From contig JAXMBX010000093.1 of the NCBI GenBank assembly GCA_046349635.1, positions 1 to 7,587 on the forward strand: a DNA stretch of 7,587 nucleotides, given 5' to 3'. The stretch comes from JAXMBX01 sp046349635. GTDB lineage: Bacteria > Planctomycetota > Planctomycetia > Planctomycetales > Planctomycetaceae. The notes below the pieces were generated by a model. That model worked only from the letters and a program-made list of their open reading frames with translations, did no database searches and was not told where the DNA came from. The translations under genes and the position numbers were made by a program. Positions within the stretch are counted from its first letter, which is position 1. Each line of letters starts with the position of its first letter. Shown here piece after piece: positions 1 to 6,027 of this stretch.

Positions 1-649
1 GGTGGTTCTTGCCAAATTGCCCGGTGGCGTACCCTTGCTCCTTCAGCAGGTCAGCAATCGTCGGCGTCCAGTCGGGAATTCCGTGCGGACTGCCGGGCAT
101 GCCAATCGTCAGCAGGCCCGTCCGGAACGGGTGCTGTCCGAGAATGAACGAGGCGCGACCAGCGGTACAGCTCTGTTGCGAGTAAGAATCCGTGAACAGG
201 GCACCTTCCTTGGCGATTCGATCAATGTTCGGAGTGCGGTAACCCATGATTCCGTGGTTGTAGGCACTGATGTTATGAACGCCGATATCGTCTCCCCACA
301 GGACGAGAATGTTCGGCTTTTTGCCGCTGGCTTGCGCCGTGGCGGCCACCGCCATGTTATGAGCGGCCAACGCGGGGCCGGCGTCGGCCAACATTTTTGA
401 ATCGGTCAGGCTCGACGAGCGGTTGAGCTTCGGATCGCAACACCCCGATTTATTCGTCAGCGATTCGTTCGTCAGCGCGTCCAGCTTGCTCGGCTTCACT
501 TCGAACTTCGGTTCGGCGGGGATCGTCACCTCCGGACGGGCCGCAACGGCTCGCCGGGAGAGAATTGATTCGCTGGAAGCGGCGACAAAGCCGACCAGGC
601 TTCCAACGCTCGTCATCAGGATTACGGACCAGGGGATGCGTCTCAACAT
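1..649 (-). CDS. Arylsulfatase-type sulfatase, N-terminal part (cut by left edge)
   Basis: This gene encodes a formylglycine-dependent sulfatase (alkaline phosphatase superfamily), which hydrolyses sulfate esters; the substrate cannot be told from this part. Reading leftward from the ATG at 649 gives 216 uninterrupted residues with no stop before the edge. Residues 1-24 resemble a signal peptide (MLRR followed by a hydrophobic stretch to about FVAAS), so export is likely. Residues 25-108 are a linker without recognisable fold. The catalytic domain starts at KPNILVLWGDD (111-121); D120 and D121 are the expected metal ligands. SCTAGRAS places C161 in the C-x-A-x-R sulfatase signature, the Cys being the one converted to formylglycine. 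GQFGKNH at 210-216 matches the conserved GK-x-H segment. The rest of the domain lies outside the window. The start is supported by GGAG seven bases upstream. The sulfatase call is firm; subfamily and substrate are open. Confidence 0.93.
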   Translation of the reverse strand, partial: MLRRIPWSVILMTSVGSLVGFVAASSESILSRRAVAARPEVTIPAEPKFEVKPSKLDALTNESLTNKSGCCDPKLNRSSSLTDSKMLADAGPALAAHNMAVAATAQASGKKPNILVLWGDDIGVHNISAYNHGIMGYRTPNIDRIAKEGALFTDSYSQQSCTAGRASFILGQHPFRTGLLTIGMPGSPHGIPDWTPTIADLLKEQGYATGQFGKNH

Positions 650-656
650 GTGTATT

Positions 657-660
657 CTCC
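657..660 (-). promoter_or_regulatory. Shine-Dalgarno of the sulfatase gene
   Basis: On the minus strand GGAG lies seven bases before the ATG at 649. It favours this Met over the internal Met86 and Met99, which have no comparable purine-rich sequence upstream and would remove the N-terminal hydrophobic segment. Confidence 0.6.
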
Positions 661-714
661 GTGATTGAGAAAGCGATTTTGCGACGGCTCAAGACAAGCC
701 GAATGGCTGCCGCC

Positions 715-729
715 GGTGTTAGAAACACC
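715..729. repeat. Perfect 6-3-6 palindrome upstream of sulfatase gene
   Basis: GGTGTT-AGA-AACACC is a perfect inverted repeat with a three-base centre, lying about 65 bases upstream of the sulfatase ATG. It could be a transcription-factor operator or a tiny hairpin in the leader RNA. A palindrome this short can occur by chance in a few kilobases, so only its position makes it noteworthy. Confidence 0.4.
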
Positions 730-875
730 CTTCAGTTATTCGAGTTACGTGCCCGCAGGACACTATCATTACGAAAACAGCGTCGGAAAAACCAGTCAGA
801 ATTGCGAAACGTGCGTGGTCTTAAAAGAGACTAAAACCGACACCTTTTCCCGTCCGATGGGGGAAGCACCGGCTC

Positions 876-908
876 GCATCACCCGCCTTCGATGCGTCGG
901 CGTGATGC
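876..908 (-). repeat. Interrupted inverted repeat (stem-loop) after ankyrin gene
   Basis: GCATCAC at 876-882 pairs with GTGATGC at 902-908, and GCC at 885-887 pairs with GGC at 899-901. This gives a ten-base-pair stem with a two-base bulge and an eleven-base loop. It lies about 105 bases beyond the ankyrin stop. It could be a 3' end or processing structure of the operon transcript, but no T run follows on the minus strand, so a standard intrinsic terminator is not supported. Confidence 0.45.
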
Positions 909-1012
909 TGTGCTGTCGCCACGAACAACGGACGACGCTTCCGAACTCGAAACATCACGCTGAAGACGTGTTTTCGCCCAGTGGGATTCCAGTCCTGATG
1001 ACCAAGCGGGAC

Positions 1013-3277
1013 TTAATTCTTCCCCTTCCGTTCCTGAAAGTCCCGGATCAATTTCTTGATATCGCCACCCTCTCCCCTGCTGAAATCCCCTCCCATCGTG
1101 CGGGGTGTGATCCCCTTATTATCTTTCGCGTCGAGATTTGCTCCCCGCTCCAAGAGCAGTCGGGCCACACGTAACTTTCCCATCCGCACCGCCTCATGCA
1201 GTGGAGTACTCCAGTCTTTATCCAATGCATTCACGTTGGCCCCCGCTTCGATCAGCAACTTTGCCATTTCCGGCCTTCCCCACCACGCCGCAGCGTGCAA
1301 TGCCGTCTCGTTTTCATTCCCCATCTCGTCACTCTTGTTCGGAAGATTGACATCCACACCAGCCCGAATTAACTCCGCGACAACTTCGCGATCATCGAGC
1401 CCCACCGCCAGGTGCAGCAAAGGATATCCGTCAAATCGCCGCTCATTCGCACGTTTGGGATTTTCCTTCAGCAACCTTCTGGTTTCTTCCAGATCCCCAC
1501 ATGCTCCCGCTGAAACGATGTCGACTTGCGCTCCATGCTTTTTCAGGAGTCGATAGACGTTCTGGAGTTTGGCATTACTCTCATAATTCTCCGGGTGAAT
1601 CTGGCTGGCCGCCAGTTGCATGGCCGTTCCCCGTTTCTCCTTGCCGTTGGGATCCGCCCCCTTTTCGAGAGGTATTTTGATCACTTCTTCGTATTCCGTT
1701 CCCCACATCGAGGACATGTTCTTCACACACGCGATCAGGCTCCTGTCCAAGACCTCTTGACGATCTTCCTTTTCGGCGCCTTCAAAATCCGGATGCGTCA
1801 CGAGCGCCCGTGCAGTGGAGGCATTCCCGAACATGCCCGCCACTTCCAGAGCGAACTGGCCCCCATCCTCTTTCCAGTCATTGGGGTCATCCGCCTCGGA
1901 GAAGACGTCGATTCCTCCCTGAATCAGCAAATTGATGGTTTCAGCCTCCCCATCCGCCGCCGCAAAGTGGAGCATCGTGGCGTCGTCACCAATAGCCTGT
2001 CCTCCGGTCCTTCCCCCTCGCCACGTAATCGGCGTCTTGAGGTCCGCCCCTTTCTTGATCAGTAATTCCACAACCCTGGGAAACCGGACCGCTTCGTAAA
2101 TCACCGGGTAACCGTTTCCCCCATCAAAGTCATTGACATCCACGTGCAGTTGCTCGATGAAATAACGGCAGATTTCCGTACTCCCCAATTCCGCCGCCGT
2201 TCGAAATTCCTGCTGAATCCTCTCCGGATCCTTCCGCCCTTCTTTCTCCAGAAGCTCCTTGACGCGCTTCAGGTCATCCAGATAAATCGCCGACTTCAGA
2301 TCACTGACCGCCCCCTGCTTCAGCAACAACGCCACGATCCGCGCCCACTTCTCCTTGCGATATTCCTGGCTCGAGTCGCGCAACTTCTTGACTGCATTCT
2401 GCAGCGGCGTCCCCTGTCCCTCACCTCCAATGCTCAGATCCGGAGACTTCTTGAGCAACAATTCAACAATCCCCGGCTCGTCGGCGAGATCGAGTGCGGT
2501 CTTCCCTTCTCCGTTGACGGATTCAACCTCCGCCCCCTGCTCCAACAGCCACTTCACCAACTCTGCCCTGCGATAACGCGACGACTCTTGCAATAAGAGA
2601 TTCGGATCGATTTTCTTCATCCACTCCGGGTCCCCTGCCAGCATTTGGATCACTTTTTTCTCGAATCCCGACCGCAGGTAGGCCAAGGGAGTCGTCAGGC
2701 GCTCCGCCTGGAATTTTAATTTCACGACAGGGCTGGAAATTTTTCCTGCCCAGATTTTCTCCGCCTCACCCTGCTTCCCCGGACGTGATTCGAATTCAGC
2801 CGTGACTTCAAAAGAGTCTTCCGAATTGGGATCCGGCAACCCGATCCACATCGGTGCGTCGACAATCATGCGGTCGAATTTGACAGGAATGACGTAGCTG
2901 TCCCGCGGATCAATCTCACAGATATCCGCCTCAGCCGGAGTAGGTTTACCACTGGTTGCCCAGTAGTACTTGTGCTCGCCTGCCGGGCGACGCACTTCCG
3001 AGTTCTCCCCCGTCCGCAGATTCTTGAACCGGAACGAGACTTGATAAAAACCCTGTTTCGAGCGAGTTTCCCAGAGTCGCAACGTCCGGTTCGATTCGTT
3101 CGTCAGAACAACACCGAACGCTTGTTGATAGTCGATCGCTGTCGGCACTTTTCCTTGCAGCGTCTCGATCCGCACCGAAAGTGCTGGTTTCTCCTTCCCC
3201 GGTTCGGCCCCCTGGCTCGGAGAAACAGACAGGCCACCGAGTATCAGCGCTGCGCACGCCAGTATCCCTCTGCTCAT
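1013..3277 (-). CDS. Exported ankyrin-repeat protein with N-terminal beta-rich region
   Basis: The 754-residue product has no enzymatic motif I recognise; ankyrin arrays bind other proteins, so a binding or scaffold role is inferred. Residues 1-24 form a signal peptide (MSRG, then a hydrophobic core, ending near SQGA-E), implying an extracytoplasmic location. Residues about 30-195 look like a beta-sandwich (alternating hydrophobic strands such as FGVVLTNESNRTLRLW); I cannot assign a family. Residues about 225-735 carry a dozen or more ankyrin repeats. The clearest are TALHAAAWWGRPEMAKLLIE (658-677) and TPLHEAVRMGKLRVARLLLE (691-710); those in the middle are more divergent and have insertions. 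The C-terminus is basic and short. The ATG at 3277 is supported by GAGGTGA upstream. The gene begins 26 bases after the propeller gene, so the two are probably co-transcribed. The ankyrin call is secure; the partner is unknown. Confidence 0.93.
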   Translation of the reverse strand: MSRGILACAALILGGLSVSPSQGAEPGKEKPALSVRIETLQGKVPTAIDYQQAFGVVLTNESNRTLRLWETRSKQGFYQVSFRFKNLRTGENSEVRRPAGEHKYYWATSGKPTPAEADICEIDPRDSYVIPVKFDRMIVDAPMWIGLPDPNSEDSFEVTAEFESRPGKQGEAEKIWAGKISSPVVKLKFQAERLTTPLAYLRSGFEKKVIQMLAGDPEWMKKIDPNLLLQESSRYRRAELVKWLLEQGAEVESVNGEGKTALDLADEPGIVELLLKKSPDLSIGGEGQGTPLQNAVKKLRDSSQEYRKEKWARIVALLLKQGAVSDLKSAIYLDDLKRVKELLEKEGRKDPERIQQEFRTAAELGSTEICRYFIEQLHVDVNDFDGGNGYPVIYEAVRFPRVVELLIKKGADLKTPITWRGGRTGGQAIGDDATMLHFAAADGEAETINLLIQGGIDVFSEADDPNDWKEDGGQFALEVAGMFGNASTARALVTHPDFEGAEKEDRQEVLDRSLIACVKNMSSMWGTEYEEVIKIPLEKGADPNGKEKRGTAMQLAASQIHPENYESNAKLQNVYRLLKKHGAQVDIVSAGACGDLEETRRLLKENPKRANERRFDGYPLLHLAVGLDDREVVAELIRAGVDVNLPNKSDEMGNENETALHAAAWWGRPEMAKLLIEAGANVNALDKDWSTPLHEAVRMGKLRVARLLLERGANLDAKDNKGITPRTMGGDFSRGEGGDIKKLIRDFQERKGKN

Positions 3278-3280
3278 CCG

Positions 3281-3287
3281 TCACCTC
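3281..3287 (-). promoter_or_regulatory. Shine-Dalgarno of the ankyrin gene
   Basis: GAGGTGA on the minus strand, with the GAGG core six bases before the ATG at 3277. It lies entirely within the 26-base gap after the propeller gene, so the ankyrin gene has its own strong ribosome binding site rather than relying on translational coupling. Confidence 0.75.
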
Positions 3288-3303
3288 AGGATTACAATTC
3301 TCC

Positions 3304-5727
3304 TCACGTCGCCGCTTTCAGGACTTTCTCCTCAGTTCCGGCATCTTGCGGGTAAATCAGCACCCGGTCGTGCGTCAACAGCAACAGGTCCGGCAGGCCG
3401 TCCCCTGTCACATCCTGAATCCCACATTCCCGTGGCTCGATCTCAGGCTTTTCCTCCTCCTGCAGGTGCTTGGTCTCGAACGCCTTGAACGCCAGCGCGT
3501 GCTTCAAGCCTACTTCCTTGAAGTACGTCACGATTTCAACCTGGTGCGAGCGGGTGTCGATCAACGCAATGTCGGGCCGCCCGTCGTGGTTCAAGTCTCC
3601 CGCCGTCAGGTCCTGGAAATGGACCCGTTCCAGTGACGTCTCATATGTCGCCAATTCTTTCAACTGGGGATCGGACTGCGCCGCATACAGAACCGCCAGT
3701 TTCCCTTTTCCCATCAACACCAGATCGTTCTGCCGGTCTCCGTTCAGATCAGCCACCTGCACGGAGAGATACGGGAACGATCCCAGTTCGACCTCTTTCC
3801 ACAGGCGATACAGCTTGTCCTCGCGCTTCAACACCCGGATCTTCCGCGTCCCCTGGTCGATCAGCACCACTTCCTGGCCCTGTTCGCCATCCAGATCCAG
3901 CGACGCCGCCCCCACGATGTTTGCCCGGGACTCGGACGCTGTGTACTGGTCAATCACTTCCCACTGCTGTTCGGCGTTCAGCTTCACACTGCGGGCGTAA
4001 TGCTGTTGCGCCACGAGCAACAGGTCATCGGCCCCATTCTTCGCCAGGAATGCTCCCGCGTGCGCCACAGGACTCACCCCCTGGCTCGACTTCGGAACCA
4101 CCTGCGTCAAGCCCTCCCCCGAAAGCGCGCCGACATAGGGAGGCTGATCGTCCTTTTGCCACGCGATCACATACGTCTTCCCTCCCGAATGGAACAGGCT
4201 CACTCGTTCCGGGGCGTCCTTCATTTCCATCAACAATTTGTTTTTCCCCCCCCACGTGATCGGCCCCCAGCCTGCATTGCTATGATCTCCCAACCCGCGG
4301 AGGAAATAGCCCTCTTTCTCCTTGGTGATGTACATCAGCGTCCCCTGGGACTTGGAACCGTCCCCGAGAATCATTTTCATGGGGAGACCTTCTGTCGGCA
4401 CGGGCTTCGGAAAACTCAGCCGACCGGAATCGAACTCCGAAACCCCGATCGCCTTCTCCTTGTTGCTCAGCACGAACACGCGCCCCGGCTTCCCCTTGGC
4501 TCCGGAAGCAACCTGCACCTGTACCACCCCGGCGAACGTCGAAAACTCTTCCCCTGCTCCCAATCCTCCCCCCTGCTTCCCCGCCTCCGGATGCTGGCGG
4601 ATCAGCACCAGTTGGGCTGTGTCCGGATTCGTCGCCACCACATCCTGCAGTCCGTCACCATCCACATCCCCGATCGCCAGATCCTGTTCCCGGCTGCTGG
4701 AGGGTTGCAGTCCATACTGCACTAACTGGCTCGACAACTCTCCTGCTTTGCGGACGGGACGTTCCAGCTTGGAAATCGCCACCCGTCCCGTTTGCCCGTG
4801 GATCGACAACACCTCCATCCCCGGCTCTCCATCCATGTCTTTCAATGTTACCGCTCGGGGTCGCTCCAGCGCAAAGCGGTACTCCGGACCGAGATCCCCT
4901 TTCGGATTCTGGAACCGCGCGCAGAATGACCGCTCCGTTTCCTCGTTCGCCATGTAACAGATATCCTGCCGTGAATCCCCATCCAGATCGGCAATCGACA
5001 GCAGGCCGAGTTTTTCCGACGTGTTCAGGAGTTTCCTGGGAATCGGAATTTCCCCCGGTTCCTGCTGCAGGAACACGAACGTCTCCCTGCGCCCCAGCAC
5101 CACCACGTCATCTTTTCCGTCATGGTTCACGTCCCCCACTCCGAGGATCCAGGGGGCAGGCTGCAGGTCCGGGAGGCGGACGCTCTTCGGTTCGGACCAT
5201 GTCCCCGACTTCCCCTGGAAACGGTAAATCAACCGGTCCGGCGCCCCGATATAGGCCAGATCCAGTTTTCCGTCGTGGTTCAAGTCACCGATCCCCAGTG
5301 ATGCGACTGCCTTGTCCACGGGAATCCGACGTTGCTCGAACCTTCCCCCCTTCGGAATCGCGTTGGGATTGTCCGGGTCTACGATCGCCGACACCGGGCT
5401 GGGATTTTTCCGCTGAATCAACAGGTCGATCCGGCTGTGGCTGTCATCGCTCAACAGGATGTCCATCAACCGATCCTGATTGACGTCGCCGAAGATCATG
5501 TGGGCCGAGCGGTGGTTCAGCTTGACGATCTCCACCGGTTTGAAACCGAAGTAATCTGCCAGCTTCAACGCGTTGGCGTCATCTTCTTCGGCTGTAGCCC
5601 CAGACCACGCTGCGGCGATCAACATCAGGAACACGCACCCCACCCACTTCCTCCCCAGGCCGGGAACCGTCGATTTTTGCCCCCTGCACTGACCACTGAA
5701 CCGTGTCCCGTCTGTTCGCATTCGCAT
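3304..5727 (-). CDS. Exported FG-GAP/VCBS-repeat beta-propeller protein
   Basis: The 807-residue product is a repeat protein of the FG-GAP/VCBS class, which folds into beta-propellers often bound to calcium; binding of ligands, surfaces or partners is the usual role, and no catalytic domain is visible. The N-terminus has an unusually long polar, basic stretch (1-27), then a hydrophobic core (28-46) ending ATA-EE, consistent with a signal peptide. Ten D-x-(N/D)-x-(D/E)-type motifs begin at residues 81, 148, 199, 247, 297, 354, 611, 660, 711 and 772, for example DLNHDGKLD at 148 and DVTGDGLPD at 772. Between 354 and 611, decayed versions lacking most Asp residues appear near 406, 454, 512 and 561. 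The open frame extends upstream to 5775, but the ATG at 5727 is preferred because AGAGGAT precedes it; ATG at 5721 is also possible. The gene is first in a probable operon with the ankyrin gene. Confidence 0.92.
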   Translation of the reverse strand: MRMRTDGTRFSGQCRGQKSTVPGLGRKWVGCVFLMLIAAAWSGATAEEDDANALKLADYFGFKPVEIVKLNHRSAHMIFGDVNQDRLMDILLSDDSHSRIDLLIQRKNPSPVSAIVDPDNPNAIPKGGRFEQRRIPVDKAVASLGIGDLNHDGKLDLAYIGAPDRLIYRFQGKSGTWSEPKSVRLPDLQPAPWILGVGDVNHDGKDDVVVLGRRETFVFLQQEPGEIPIPRKLLNTSEKLGLLSIADLDGDSRQDICYMANEETERSFCARFQNPKGDLGPEYRFALERPRAVTLKDMDGEPGMEVLSIHGQTGRVAISKLERPVRKAGELSSQLVQYGLQPSSSREQDLAIGDVDGDGLQDVVATNPDTAQLVLIRQHPEAGKQGGGLGAGEEFSTFAGVVQVQVASGAKGKPGRVFVLSNKEKAIGVSEFDSGRLSFPKPVPTEGLPMKMILGDGSKSQGTLMYITKEKEGYFLRGLGDHSNAGWGPITWGGKNKLLMEMKDAPERVSLFHSGGKTYVIAWQKDDQPPYVGALSGEGLTQVVPKSSQGVSPVAHAGAFLAKNGADDLLLVAQQHYARSVKLNAEQQWEVIDQYTASESRANIVGAASLDLDGEQGQEVVLIDQGTRKIRVLKREDKLYRLWKEVELGSFPYLSVQVADLNGDRQNDLVLMGKGKLAVLYAAQSDPQLKELATYETSLERVHFQDLTAGDLNHDGRPDIALIDTRSHQVEIVTYFKEVGLKHALAFKAFETKHLQEEEKPEIEPRECGIQDVTGDGLPDLLLLTHDRVLIYPQDAGTEEKVLKAAT

Positions 5728-5730
5728 TCG

Positions 5731-5737
5731 ATCCTCT
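5731..5737 (-). promoter_or_regulatory. Shine-Dalgarno deciding the start of the propeller gene
   Basis: AGAGGAT on the minus strand places GAGG five bases before the ATG at 5727. The longer reading from 5775 would add 16 mostly acidic residues ahead of the signal peptide and starts near the predicted transcript 5' end, so 5727 is the better start. A second ATG six bases on, at 5721, is eleven bases from the GAGG core. Confidence 0.7.
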
Positions 5738-5798
5738 TCGCAACTTTCTGATCCGTCCAAATCGACCAAAACCACCGAAAAAGCGATCCAACCCGGTT

Positions 5799-5826
5799 AC
5801 TATACAGAACCTGCAGCGATTCCAAA
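5799..5826 (-). promoter_or_regulatory. Candidate sigma-70-type promoter of the propeller-ankyrin operon
   Basis: On the minus strand TTTGGA (5821-5826) and TATAGT (5799-5804) are 16 bases apart, close to the TTGACA/TATAAT consensus. Transcription would begin near 5792 and give a leader of about 65 bases before the ATG at 5727. The call rests on consensus match and position only. Confidence 0.45.
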
Positions 5827-6013
5827 AAGGGGCCGGGTTCCCGAATTTCCTCTGGCCTACTCTCGCCGAACCCGCATAGAATCGGCAGTTGCGGAGTTTT
5901 CTCACTCCTTTCCTGTTTGACAAGCATCAACGGCAGAACCGCGGCTCTTCCACAACTTTCGGAAGATTCCCGTGTCCGTTTTCTGCCCTTTTCGCGGCTC
6001 ATTTTTGCGTTCC

Positions 6014-6017
6014 GGAG
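6014..6017 (+). promoter_or_regulatory. Shine-Dalgarno of the metallopeptidase gene
   Basis: GGAG lies ten bases before the ATG at 6028 and seven bases before an in-frame GTG at 6025. Spacing slightly favours GTG; codon preference favours ATG. The two starts differ by one residue, so the product is essentially unchanged. Confidence 0.5.
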
Positions 6018-6027
6018 CACTGTTGTG

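Larger units (their letters stand above)
650..1012. other. Intergenic region between ankyrin gene and sulfatase gene
   Basis: These 363 bases separate two minus-strand genes. I see no convincing gene here. Two inverted repeats stand out, at 876-908 and 715-729, listed separately. No classical intrinsic terminator (stable hairpin followed by a U run) is visible after the ankyrin stop codon at 1013. A weak minus-strand -10-like GATAGT occurs around 772-777 but has no good -35 partner, so the sulfatase promoter is not located. The length and the inverted repeats suggest that the sulfatase is transcribed separately from the ankyrin gene. Confidence 0.6.
5728..6027. other. Divergent intergenic region
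   Basis: This 300-base region lies between the start codons of the minus-strand propeller gene and the plus-strand metallopeptidase gene, so it should hold both promoters. A minus-strand promoter candidate is listed separately. A small inverted repeat, TCTTCC at 5946-5951 with GGAAGA at 5961-5966 and a nine-base loop, lies in the probable leader of the peptidase gene. I find no complete plus-strand promoter. Confidence 0.65.

Noticed and set aside
665..1174. Plus-strand open frame of 169 residues across the intergenic region, beginning with TTG
   Set aside because: It has no ribosome binding site, shows no recognisable domain, and its last 160 bases run antisense to the well-supported ankyrin gene.
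4000..4725. Plus-strand open frame of 241 residues
   Set aside because: It is fully antisense to the propeller gene and its product is Arg-, Pro- and His-rich without domains, as expected for a shadow of a GC-rich gene.
1013..5727. Propeller-ankyrin pair as a phage-defence or toxin system
   Set aside because: There is no nuclease, NTPase, toxin or phage-related domain, and both proteins carry export signals, which does not fit an intracellular defence system.
5917..5922. Perfect TTGACA on the plus strand upstream of the peptidase gene
   Set aside because: No -10-like hexamer lies 15-19 bases downstream, where the sequence is GC-rich, so I do not call a promoter from the hexamer alone.
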